Source: CBFIJI01 sp965662885 (lineage in GTDB: Bacteria > Bacteroidota > Bacteroidia > Flavobacteriales > Flavobacteriaceae). Taken from it: DNA of 6,136 bases. The translations under genes were made by a program, and so were the position numbers. This document shows, one piece after another, positions 1-4,788 of the stretch. Where the stretch lies: NCBI GenBank assembly GCA_965662885.1, contig CBFIJI010000118.1, positions 1 to 6,136 on the forward strand, written 5' to 3'. Every line of letters starts with the position of its first letter. Positions within the stretch are counted from its first letter, which is position 1. The notes beneath the pieces were generated by a model. It had not been told where the DNA came from. It made no database searches and was given only the letters and a program-made list of their open reading frames with translations.

Positions 1-42
1 GACTTGTACACCTTTATAAAAGATCTTCCACTCGTGTATCAT
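1..42 (-). CDS. Start of an unknown protein (3' part outside the window)
   Basis: Only the first 14 codons are present (MIHEWKIFYKGVQV), running off the window. The ATG at 42-40 follows a good ribosome-binding site, GAGGAA, 7 nt upstream in the minus-strand text TTGAGGAAATCAATATG. The gene begins 15 nt after the encoded CCA of tRNA-Pro, so it continues the same minus-strand transcription unit. The fragment is too short to assign to a family. Confidence 0.6.
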   Translation of the reverse strand, partial: MIHEWKIFYKGVQV

Positions 43-57
43 ATTGATTTCCTCAAT

Positions 58-134
58 TGGTCGGAGATGTAGGATTCGAACCTACGACCCTTCGCTCCCA
101 AAGCGAATGCGCTACCAGACTGCGCCAATCTCCG
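58..134 (-). tRNA. tRNA-Pro (anticodon TGG) with encoded CCA
   Basis: A complete 77-nt cloverleaf can be drawn. The acceptor stem is CGGAGAT/ATCTCCG, fully paired. The D arm is GCGC/GCGC. The anticodon stem is TTCGC/GCGAA around the loop TTTGGGA, giving anticodon TGG. The T arm is GTAGG/CCTAC around TTCGAAT. The discriminator is A and CCA is encoded in the DNA (positions 60-58). A TGG anticodon reads CCA, and with wobble modification other CCN proline codons. Its first base directly follows the stop codon of the 70-aa gene (137-135), so it has no leader of its own and must be released from the protein message by processing. Confidence 0.97.
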
Positions 135-347
135 TTAACTATTTGAAACAAACTCGTTGATAACCTGAACCCTGTCCATGATATCACTCATAGTGGGGTA
201 TGTCGGGAATTCTGGGATGGTATCAACACCGCCAGTTTCAATCAAGACTTCGCGGCGATTCACTTTAGCCCAGTACTCATCTACTAGGGTGTTTCTTGCT
301 GTTTCAAAGATTTGGAACCGAAGTTCGTATGGATTTGCATTAGACAT
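135..347 (-). CDS. Unknown 70-aa phage protein (MSNANPYELR...)
   Basis: This 70-residue soluble protein begins MSNANPYELRFQIFETAR and continues with a predicted amphipathic helix (LRFQIFETARNTLVDEYWAKV). A Pro/Thr-rich stretch (IPEFPTYPT) and a second helix near the C terminus follow. The general look, Asn-Pro-Tyr-Glu followed by a helix, is familiar from small conserved unknowns of T4-like marine phages, but that is an impression and not a search result. The ATG at 347-345 is chosen because AAGGAG sits 6 nt upstream. A longer reading from a TTG at 455 has no ribosome-binding site and runs through low-complexity DNA. The stop codon abuts tRNA-Pro. No function can be given. Confidence 0.8.
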   Translation of the reverse strand: MSNANPYELRFQIFETARNTLVDEYWAKVNRREVLIETGGVDTIPEFPTYPTMSDIMDRVQVINEFVSNS

Positions 348-451
348 AATTGTCTCCTTATGTGTGTGTTTGTGTGTTGAGCAGTTTTCCACATACTCAG
401 GTGACGGGCGTAACGACCAGAGCGAGTTTAGAGTCGTCTCGGGACCATGAA
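348..451 (-). other. Non-coding gap with a CA-rich leader
   Basis: About 104 nt separate the 65-aa and 70-aa genes, unusually long for this end of the window. On the minus strand it holds a possible weak hairpin (ACGAC/GTCGT, 433-437 with 413-417, 15-nt loop). Just before the ribosome-binding site of the 70-aa gene lies an A/C-only run, ACACACAAACACACACA. I see no T-tract terminator. The best promoter-like match, TTGATT-N17-TCTAAA, is too weak to call. It may act as an unstructured translation leader or be the remains of a lost gene. Confidence 0.4.
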
Positions 452-649
452 TCAATCGAGAACAATCTCCTCTCGCTTCTTCTTTGCGGCTTGACGAATG
501 CCAAGAGCGAGTTCAAGAATCTCGATCTCTTTATCCTTTCGCTTCTGCCACTGTTGCTCAGTTCTTCCGTTCTTCTCAAAGAACGTTGACGACTGAAGAC
601 GTTCGAGCGCACCTTCACGACGGTGCTTAACTACATGCTTTCCTCGCAT
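452..649 (-). CDS. Unknown 65-aa highly charged protein
   Basis: A 65-residue, very basic and charged protein beginning MRGKHVVKHRREGALERLQ, with dense Lys/Arg/Glu and a long predicted helix over its C-terminal half (QQWQKRKDKEIEILELALG, then KKKREE). The composition would suit a nucleic-acid-binding or coiled-coil peptide, but there is no recognisable motif. The ATG at 649-647 lies 2 nt after the TAA of the 38-aa gene, with AAGGA about 6 nt upstream inside that gene's last codons, so translation is probably coupled. An overlapping 73-aa frame at 397-618 is less credible because it lacks such a start signal. Confidence 0.65.
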   Translation of the reverse strand: MRGKHVVKHRREGALERLQSSTFFEKNGRTEQQWQKRKDKEIEILELALGIRQAAKKKREEIVLD

Positions 650-651
650 AT

Positions 652-768
652 TTAATCCTTAAATCGGCTGTCAATCCAACACTTACCATAGTAAAGAATT
701 CCTAACCAAACAGTAAACATAATACCGTCGAGATAAGTTAATTCCATCCATGCACTAACTGGGTCCAT
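652..768 (-). CDS. 38-aa single-pass membrane microprotein
   Basis: A short open frame beginning MDPVSAWMELTYLDG has one hydrophobic segment at about residues 15-28 (GIMFTVWLGILYYG), followed by the polar, positively charged tail KCWIDSRFKD. This suits a small N-out/C-in inner-membrane peptide. A strong ribosome-binding site (GGAGGGAG) sits just before the ATG at 768-766, inside the last codons of the upstream lipoprotein gene, which it overlaps by 14 nt. The 65-aa gene follows after 2 nt. Correct spacing, strong start signal and a coherent membrane segment make it likely real despite its length. Function unknown; a lysis or membrane-modifying role is only a guess. Confidence 0.7.
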   Translation of the reverse strand: MDPVSAWMELTYLDGIMFTVWLGILYYGKCWIDSRFKD

Positions 769-991
769 TTTCTCCCTCCGGACGACCTTCCGGCCATTCC
801 CAAACTGCACACTCTGTCACCTGAAGTTGTCGCACCACACAAAGTTTTTGCGCAACGCCACGTCCACCTGTACATTCCATTTTTTCAGTATTAAAGGTTC
901 TCCATTTGAGGCAGAGTCCTTTGTCAACTTGTTCACCTATTGTACTACAACCTGCTACCACTGTCAATAATAAAACTAAAATAAATCTCAC
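755..991 (-). CDS. Small 78-aa cysteine-containing lipoprotein
   Basis: Read from a GTG start at 991-989, the protein is 78 aa with a classic lipoprotein signal, MRFILVLLLTVVAGC: a short hydrophobic stretch and lipobox VAGC, with lipidation predicted at Cys15. The mature part holds four more cysteines (Cys28, 41, 51 and 61), which could form two disulfides in the periplasm. It ends in a Pro/Gly/Glu-rich tail (WEWPEGRPEGENGPS). The GTG is chosen because AAAGGAG lies 7-8 nt upstream; an ATG two bases earlier is followed at once by a stop. A longer frame to 1045 would run through tRNA-Asp and is not credible. The gene starts 20 nt after the tRNA CCA and overlaps the 38-aa gene. Function unknown. 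Confidence 0.8.
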   Translation of the reverse strand: MRFILVLLLTVVAGCSTIGEQVDKGLCLKWRTFNTEKMECTGGRGVAQKLCVVRQLQVTECAVWEWPEGRPEGENGPS

Positions 992-1011
992 ATTTCTTCT
1001 CCTTTGGAAGT

Positions 1012-1088
1012 TGGCGGAGCGGACGGGACTCGAACCCGCAACCACCGGCGTGACAGGCCGGTACGCTAACCAATTGCGCCACTGCTCC
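1012..1088 (-). tRNA. tRNA-Asp (anticodon GTC) with encoded CCA
   Basis: A full 77-nt cloverleaf. The acceptor stem is GGAGCAG/CCGCTCC with one A-C mismatch at the sixth pair. The D arm is GCGC/GCGT. The anticodon stem is CCGGC/GCCGG around the loop CTGTCAC, giving anticodon GTC. The T arm is GCGGG/CCCGT (one G-T pair) around TTCGAGT. The discriminator is G, the known identity base for tRNA-Asp, and CCA is encoded (1014-1012). The anticodon stem-loop closely resembles bacterial tRNA-Asp. Its first G is also the last base of the TAG stop codon of the upstream lipoprotein gene, so message and tRNA share a base. Confidence 0.96.
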
Positions 1089-1471
1089 TAATACTCCCGA
1101 AGACCTTTCTTACCCTTGTGGTATCTTCCCCATATACAATGCGCAACTTCGTGTCCGATCAACTCTGGTTCCCATTTCCAATCTGGGTCTTTAATGTACA
1201 CTGTGCACTTTCCTGTCTCTGGTATCCAAAGAGTAAATGCGCTCACAGTTTTCCACCTATTCCCTAGCGCCTTCTTTCTTGCAGAGTCATATTCATACTC
1301 GTTCTTCAATAAAACAAAGTCAATCTCTGGGTTTAAGTTTTCATACTCTTTCACCAGAAACCGATAGTCATCTTTCCCATACTTGAAAGCGTCTACCAGT
1401 TCGGGACTTGTAGTGCAACCGACTAGAAGTAAACTAAGTATTATCGTGAACGTGTAGTTGAATGAGCGCAT
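1088..1471 (-). CDS. Lipoprotein with an HEVAH zinc-peptidase-like motif
   Basis: A 127-aa protein with a lipoprotein signal at residues 1-19 (hydrophobic IILSLLL, lipobox LVGC, Cys19), so probably anchored in the outer membrane facing the periplasm. Near the C terminus is HEVAHCIWGRYH (107-118). HExxH is the zinc-binding signature of many metallopeptidases, in which two His bind zinc and Glu is the catalytic base; the His at 118 is a candidate third ligand, as in metzincins but with spacing one residue longer. The body is small for an enzyme. Whether it cleaves peptide or peptidoglycan is unknown. The start overlaps the DUF3310-like gene by 38 nt, with AAGGT 8 nt upstream; the TAG stop shares its last base with tRNA-Asp. 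Confidence 0.8.
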   Translation of the reverse strand: MRSFNYTFTIILSLLLVGCTTSPELVDAFKYGKDDYRFLVKEYENLNPEIDFVLLKNEYEYDSARKKALGNRWKTVSAFTLWIPETGKCTVYIKDPDWKWEPELIGHEVAHCIWGRYHKGKKGLREY

Positions 1472-1712
1472 AGTGTAGTACCTTCATTAGATCTTTACGT
1501 GCGTCGTCATGGGTCCCTTTCTTGCCATAACGTTGTGCGTATTTTAAAACGTTACCGATACAGAATCCTGTACCATGCCCCCCATCAATAATAAACTCAG
1601 TCGCCTGAAACTTCTCTTTCGCATAGTGCTGATTATATGTAGCGTCAACATAAGACTTAAATTCTGCGATCAACTTATCTTCATTGAACTTGTAATCTAT
1701 ATTCTTAGACAT
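1434..1712 (-). CDS. DUF3310-like protein
   Basis: The 92-aa product has the features I associate with DUF3310, a short domain common in phages. These are a tyrosine-containing segment (YNQHYAKEKFQATEFI, residues about 26-41), then GFCIGNVLKYAQRYGKKG (49-66), and a helix with DLMKVLHYALIQL (74-86). These match the family pattern of GF-LGN-I-KY--R-GKK followed by a DL-KA--YL helix. The family has no firmly established reaction; some phage versions are annotated as nucleotide-kinase related, which I would not rely on. The ATG overlaps the last codons of the 88-aa gene by 8 nt (ATGTCTAA), with GAGGA upstream, implying translational coupling. Assignment is from motif memory. Confidence 0.75.
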   Translation of the reverse strand: MSKNIDYKFNEDKLIAEFKSYVDATYNQHYAKEKFQATEFIIDGGHGTGFCIGNVLKYAQRYGKKGTHDDARKDLMKVLHYALIQLHVHDNT

Positions 1713-1971
1713 AACCTAAGTCCTCAGCCCTAGTCTTGGCATACCCATATAAATCGTTGAGTGAAATCAATAGTTTCTCAACATCATCGAAGTGATGTTC
1801 TGCAATTTTATTGCCTACTTTCATGGACTCTAAAGTATCGTCTACCATCTCTTTTAACAAGAAACTCTGTTCCAAAGAAGGTTCGCAATGATTACCGAAC
1901 CAGATTGCAACTGCGATAGTTCCGTCCTCGTTCAACAAAGGGGAACAATCCATTTCCAAATTAACTTTCAT
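1705..1971 (-). CDS. Unknown 88-aa acidic protein
   Basis: The 88-residue acidic soluble protein has an N-terminal beta-rich half (MKVNLEMDCSPLL, then GTIAVAIWFGNH) and a helical C-terminal half with many Glu/Asp and Leu. The ATG at 1971-1969 is chosen because it forms a TGATG stop-start with the membrane-protein gene, sharing a single base, with GAGAG just upstream. A longer frame to 2070 would lie entirely over that gene's coding sequence. The last 8 nt overlap the DUF3310-like start. I recognise no family. Confidence 0.7.
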   Translation of the reverse strand: MKVNLEMDCSPLLNEDGTIAVAIWFGNHCEPSLEQSFLLKEMVDDTLESMKVGNKIAEHHFDDVEKLLISLNDLYGYAKTRAEDLGYV

Positions 1972-2270
1972 CACCACTCTCTCAAAATAGTTGTTGCTAA
2001 CATAAAACCTGATACGGCATTCAACATGATCAATGCACGATCCTTCCAAATAATAGAAACCCACAACCACAGAATAATACCAGCAAGACCAAATACCAGA
2101 TCATACATACGATAGTCAATACCGGCAGATCTCATTGCAAGTGAGATAAGAACCAGGATAGAAGCGACCCACTTGATATACCAATCAAAGTTTTCAGGAT
2201 ACCAATTGCGGTCTGGTTTTGTACGACCATCTGCTCTTACCATCGGGTCGCCTCTTCCTGTTTTAGGCAT
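1971..2270 (-). CDS. Three-helix integral membrane protein
   Basis: A 99-aa protein with a polar, positively charged N terminus (MPKTGRGDPMVRADGRTK) and a conserved-looking NWYPENFDWYIKW segment (22-34). Three hydrophobic stretches follow at about 34-50, 56-75 and 79-96, the loops containing RSAGIDYR and WKDRA. It is most likely an inner-membrane protein. I recall similar short WYPENFDWYIKWVAS proteins in marine phages, but their function is unknown to me. The ATG at 2270-2268 lies 8 nt inside the end of the DUF262-HNH gene (ATGCCTAA overlap) with GAGAA upstream; a TTG two codons earlier is a less likely start. The stop overlaps the next ATG by one base. Confidence 0.8.
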   Translation of the reverse strand: MPKTGRGDPMVRADGRTKPDRNWYPENFDWYIKWVASILVLISLAMRSAGIDYRMYDLVFGLAGIILWLWVSIIWKDRALIMLNAVSGFMLATTILREW

Positions 2271-3651
2271 AATCAATTCTCAAAAAATCGCCAGTCTTTT
2301 GACGATGCGAATCAATGCAAACCAACTGCATGTTGTCAATATCGGTCTTTCCTCCCCTAGAGTATTCCAAGATGTGGTCTGCTTGCCACTTCCCAGCATC
2401 AAGGATTTCTGCCAATGGAATTTTCTTTTCACTCAATGGACAAATACCAGATTGGATTTCCCAAAGTTGATACCTTTGCTTAGGCGTTGCAATACGGTTA
2501 TTGTCTTTACTAATAACCACACCTTCATCTACGAGGTTAGATTGAAGAAAATCTTCTCTGATAACTTTCAATCTGGCAATGATCGCGTTTGCTTCGTCGC
2601 GTATTAATTCTCTATAAAACTTAGAATAACCGTGACTATTGACATAAGCAGGTACCTGTGAATTGCGCCTAGAAATTTCACCTTCGACGAACCACAAGAC
2701 AAACTTATCCCAATCTTTTACCTCATAGTTGTTGCTATCCAGATAAGTTATAAAGAACAAAAAGTTGTGAAGGTTGTATTTCTTCATTTTTGCTCGACTA
2801 AACCTAAATGTTGATCCGGCAATACCTTTAAAAACCGAATTGGCAAGTTTTACGAAAGGACGCACATTATTTTCTGCTGCTGAATTAGGAGCATAAGCGC
2901 GATCAAGCGGTCCATTGTCTATAGTAACAGGAGAATCTTGATGAGTGTAGTGGACCAACCAAGAAGAGACTGTCTCATAAAACCCTAGTCTTATCATAGA
3001 ATTTGCGGTCATAACTGATTCACCCACATTACAGTTTTCAGTAGAGAGAGATCTAACACTTTCTGAAACAAGAGAAATTATTGCATTTCTCTTCTCGGCA
3101 CCATTAAGTCCAACGCCAGAATTCACTCGAATAAAAAGGTCAGTTAGATCCTGCCGAGTCGCGCGATTAACCACTACGACTGAAACCTCAGAATCATCAA
3201 TTTTTTGTCGCAAAACATCAGGAAGCGTAGAATAATGACAGTTATCCCGACCCAATGTAAAATCCACGACTCTTCCGTTTGAAAGTTCAACCTGATACCG
3301 CTTTCGCTGATGAAGCCTTACTTTGTCGTTGTAAAAGTCATGAATAGAAATAGAACGATTATTACCGTCGACAGACATCCACGCATAACCCTTTTCTAAC
3401 CATTCTTTGAAATAATTGTAGTCGGCACTACCTTTGATGCAATTCTCAAGGCATGTAGAAATATTAACAAGTATGATTGGTTGAGTTGCCATGTTCATCA
3501 TAATTGACTCGATAAACATAGTCTGATCGGTTTTAGTCCACCTTCCTTCGTCATAAGAACCTACTTGGAAAGAAGGGTCTAGTGCGATTTTAGTTTTGAT
3601 TTCCGCGAATTGCGGGTATTTCATTACAGTTGTTTTTGTTGATAAAGTCAT
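2263..3651 (-). CDS. DUF262-HNH nuclease (GmrSD-like architecture)
   Basis: A 462-aa two-domain protein. The N-terminal part carries the DUF262 signatures: VDGNNRSISI (94-103, matching the family DGQQR motif) and LFIRVNSGVGLNGAEKRNA (172-190). DUF262 has a ParB-like fold and powers or gates DNA cutting in modification-dependent enzymes such as GmrSD. The C terminus is an HNH fold: CPLS (404-407), ADHI (424-427), SRGGKTDIDNMQLV (431-444) and CIDSHRQK (445-452), keeping Asp425-His426, Asn440 and His449. Both zinc-knuckle pairs have lost their second Cys (Ser407, Ser448). Candidate roles are a homing-type endonuclease or a weapon against other phages' modified DNA; which is unresolved. Promoter P3 precedes it, and AGGA 9 nt before the ATG serves as ribosome-binding site. 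Confidence 0.85.
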   Translation of the reverse strand: MTLSTKTTVMKYPQFAEIKTKIALDPSFQVGSYDEGRWTKTDQTMFIESIMMNMATQPIILVNISTCLENCIKGSADYNYFKEWLEKGYAWMSVDGNNRSISIHDFYNDKVRLHQRKRYQVELSNGRVVDFTLGRDNCHYSTLPDVLRQKIDDSEVSVVVVNRATRQDLTDLFIRVNSGVGLNGAEKRNAIISLVSESVRSLSTENCNVGESVMTANSMIRLGFYETVSSWLVHYTHQDSPVTIDNGPLDRAYAPNSAAENNVRPFVKLANSVFKGIAGSTFRFSRAKMKKYNLHNFLFFITYLDSNNYEVKDWDKFVLWFVEGEISRRNSQVPAYVNSHGYSKFYRELIRDEANAIIARLKVIREDFLQSNLVDEGVVISKDNNRIATPKQRYQLWEIQSGICPLSEKKIPLAEILDAGKWQADHILEYSRGGKTDIDNMQLVCIDSHRQKTGDFLRIDYA

Positions 3652-3677
3652 ATCTCAATTTCCTAAATTATAAAATT

Positions 3678-3707
3678 AGTCCCTGCATAAGTTCGAAGGT
3701 CGGGACT
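3678..3707 (-). other. Possible leader hairpin before the DUF262-HNH gene
   Basis: On the minus strand AGTCCC and GGGACT form a perfect 6-bp inverted repeat around an 18-nt loop, between the inferred P3 start site and the ribosome-binding site. The sequence after it, AATTTTATAATTT, is AU-rich but has no clean T run, so a Rho-independent terminator is doubtful. It could be an attenuator, an RNA structure limiting nuclease translation, or chance. Confidence 0.35.
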
Positions 3708-3723
3708 TCAATCCAACGAACAA

Positions 3724-3732
3724 TTAAAACAA
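3724..3732 (-). repeat. TTGTTTTAA box 4 (P3 start-site copy)
   Basis: This copy of the 9-mer touches the end of the P3 -10 box and covers the expected transcription start, a classic place for a repressor to act. It lies exactly 21 bp, two helical turns, from the copy in the P3 spacer. Its flanks (AATTGTTTTAATTG) show only partial symmetry. Confidence 0.5.
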
Positions 3733-3760
3733 TTCTAACTGAATTTAAAACAAAAGTCAA
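3732..3760 (-). promoter_or_regulatory. Sigma-70-type promoter P3 for the DUF262-HNH operon
   Basis: The -35 box TTGACT (3760-3755) overlaps the stop codon of the 104-aa gene; a 17-nt spacer and the -10 box TAGAAT (3737-3732) follow. Transcription would start near 3725, leaving a leader of about 75 nt before the DUF262-HNH gene. The spacer contains the TTGTTTTAA box also seen in P1 and P2, shifted by 2 nt relative to the -35. From here the DUF262-HNH gene and its coupled downstream genes could be transcribed. Confidence 0.65.
3745..3753 (-). repeat. TTGTTTTAA box 3 (P3 spacer copy)
   Basis: This exact copy of the 9-mer lies between the -35 and -10 of P3. Unlike the P1 and P2 copies it lacks the matching AACAA half, so it would be a half-site of the proposed operator. 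Confidence 0.5.
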
Positions 3761-4071
3761 GCGATAAATGCGTCGGGTCTTATGGTATATCGGTCGGGTA
3801 TGTCGTGTATGACTTTGTGCTTAACTTTAAAGGTCTGCGGTATAAATCCGTATGCCTTGAAAATATTAATCGCGTTCGCTATGTCTATTCCTTCTAAAAA
3901 AGGTTCTTCTAGTAAACTTGTGCCTATTTCTTCAAAAAGTGTTTCTAGCGTCGCTAGGTCTGTTTCGGTTGAAACTTCTCTTGCCTCGGGGTTGACTTCT
4001 ATGAATAGTAAGTCTGCTACCGGTATTATTTCCTGTATACAAAAAACTAATGATTCTTGCTTTGAATTCAT
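3757..4071 (-). CDS. Unknown 104-aa acidic protein
   Basis: A 104-residue, Glu/Asp-rich soluble protein, with alternating beta-like (LVFCIQEIIPVADLLFIEV) and helical segments and a C terminus reading IPDRYTIRPDAFIA. No motif is recognised and it does not show an obvious helix-turn-helix. It is transcribed alone, between the strongest promoter in the window (P1) and the next promoter (P3). An excellent ribosome-binding site, GAGGAG, lies 5 nt before the ATG at 4071-4069, so it is expected to be highly expressed when P1 is free. Being a short, strongly expressed acidic protein next to nucleases, it could be an inhibitor, DNA mimic or regulator, but nothing in the sequence proves this. Confidence 0.8.
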   Translation of the reverse strand: MNSKQESLVFCIQEIIPVADLLFIEVNPEAREVSTETDLATLETLFEEIGTSLLEEPFLEGIDIANAINIFKAYGFIPQTFKVKHKVIHDIPDRYTIRPDAFIA

Positions 4072-4097
4072 GCCGACTCCTCAATTAATATCAGACA

Positions 4098-4126
4098 ATT
4101 ATATCTTGTTAAAACAAGTAAGTCAA
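4098..4126 (-). promoter_or_regulatory. Near-consensus sigma-70 promoter P1
   Basis: TTGACT (4126-4121), a 17-nt spacer and a perfect TATAAT (4103-4098) form the best promoter in the window. The -35 begins 3 nt after the stop codon of the 189-aa GIY-YIG gene. The start site is expected near 4091, giving a leader of about 20 nt to the 104-aa gene. The spacer carries a 14-bp inverted repeat, suggesting that a protein competes with RNA polymerase here. Across the 29-nt element it is identical to P2 at 22 positions. Confidence 0.85.
4105..4118 (-). promoter_or_regulatory. Palindromic operator candidate in the P1 spacer (box 2)
   Basis: CTTGTT-TT-AACAAG is a perfect 6-bp inverted repeat with a 2-nt centre, one base upstream of the -10 box. 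Dimeric phage repressors commonly bind such spacer palindromes. It contains TTGTTTTAA (4117-4109). Confidence 0.65.
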
Positions 4127-4129
4127 CAC

Positions 4130-4699
4130 TTATTGCAATTCTAGTTGTTTCGTACACCATTCAATGTGCTCTTTCATTTGCTGAACAGTTAACGCCTTCG
4201 CATACTCCTTGATCATAACTTCTGGACCTTGACGACCATCCAGATCAGGAAGAGAACCATAAACTTCCTTATATTCTTTCAGCATTTCAGATTCCTTTCC
4301 GTGTGCTAAAAGTTTGACGGCATCACCATAACCCATAGGGAAATATGCAACATAGAGATGCTTTTTGTATTCCTCGCCATACATCGCGCGAAAATACATA
4401 CCGTTCTCATAAGGATTTTTTTGAGACAACCCACGCATGATGGTACCGGAAAAATCTAGGGTGCGAGAACAAATTCCACGTGCTTTAGAAGAGCCGCCAG
4501 TACCAATGTATTTGACACGAGAATCTAGGTGGTCTGGGGTATCGTTTACGATCTCTCCGGTTTCATCGTATGCGTAAAGGTAACACCCACCCATATTAAA
4601 ACCTTCTGAGTTCTTTTTCGCAAAACCCACGTATTCGTTATCAAACTTTGCACGAACATCATTCGGAAAAATTGGAATCCACTTAGTCCACGTATTCAT
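4130..4699 (-). CDS. GIY-YIG-like endonuclease, 189 aa (diverged paralogue)
   Basis: The 189-aa protein contains a diverged GIY-YIG nuclease core: GGCYLYAY (37-44) for the GIY strand, VKYIGTGG (62-69) for YIG, arginines at 74 and 79 in SSKARGICSRTLDF, and a helix ESEMLKEYKEVYG (136-148) holding the candidate metal-binding Glu, then LPDLDG. The usual final Asn is Asp here, and the GIY-to-YIG gap is long (about 23 residues). It shares the extra motifs PYENGMYF...YG and YFPMGYGDA with the 212-aa protein. This family cuts DNA and includes free-standing homing endonucleases. The ATG at 4699-4697 is chosen 7 nt after GAGGAG; a GTG one codon earlier is too close. Promoter P2 precedes it. Confidence 0.75.
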   Translation of the reverse strand: MNTWTKWIPIFPNDVRAKFDNEYVGFAKKNSEGFNMGGCYLYAYDETGEIVNDTPDHLDSRVKYIGTGGSSKARGICSRTLDFSGTIMRGLSQKNPYENGMYFRAMYGEEYKKHLYVAYFPMGYGDAVKLLAHGKESEMLKEYKEVYGSLPDLDGRQGPEVMIKEYAKALTVQQMKEHIEWCTKQLELQ

Positions 4700-4728
4700 C
4701 ACTTAACTCCTCATCAATTTATAAAGGA

Positions 4729-4757
4729 ATTGTACGTTATTAAAACAACTTAGACAA
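4729..4757 (-). promoter_or_regulatory. Sigma-70-type promoter P2
   Basis: TTGTCT (4757-4752), 17-nt spacer, TACAAT (4734-4729), in the gap between the kinase and the 189-aa GIY-YIG gene. The start site would be near 4722, about 23 nt before the ATG. Box positions and spacer layout match P1 base for base in register, so the two are homologous promoters or share one regulator. Confidence 0.75.
4736..4749 (-). promoter_or_regulatory. Palindromic operator candidate in the P2 spacer (box 1)
   Basis: GTTGTT-TT-AATAAC is an inverted repeat with five of six pairs matched, in the same place relative to the -10 box as the P1 palindrome. It includes TTGTTTTAA (4748-4740). Confidence 0.6.
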
Positions 4758-4788
4758 CAACTTTCTGATACTAATTTGGAATAAAGGA

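Noticed and set aside
413..437. Terminator between the 65-aa and 70-aa genes
   Set aside because: The stem is only 5 bp with a 15-nt loop and no T tract follows.
348..455. Longer N terminus for the 70-aa protein from a TTG at 455
   Set aside because: No ribosome-binding site, low-complexity translation (STHKHTHKET), and a clear AAGGAG-ATG start at 347.
397..618. 73-aa minus-strand frame overlapping the 65-aa gene
   Set aside because: It has no start signal and is out of phase with a better-supported, coupled gene.
652..991. Rz/Rz1-type spanin pair formed by the lipoprotein and the 38-aa membrane peptide
   Set aside because: The membrane peptide is far too short to span the periplasm, and the lipoprotein lacks the usual proline-rich Rz1 character except at its tail.
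992..1045. Longer N terminus for the 78-aa lipoprotein, starting at 1045
   Set aside because: It would translate through tRNA-Asp and place 18 residues before a perfect lipoprotein signal; the GTG at 991 has a proper AAAGGAG.
1972..2070. Extension of the 88-aa protein to 2070
   Set aside because: The extension lies wholly over the membrane-protein gene; the TGATG junction gives a better start.
2173..2607. Plus-strand frames, the longest 144 aa here
   Set aside because: They lie antisense to strong minus-strand genes, lack ribosome-binding sites and show no domain-like sequence.
4717..4723. T4-type late promoter (TATAAAT) before the 189-aa gene
   Set aside because: One base short of TATAAATA, and transcription would start inside the ribosome-binding site.
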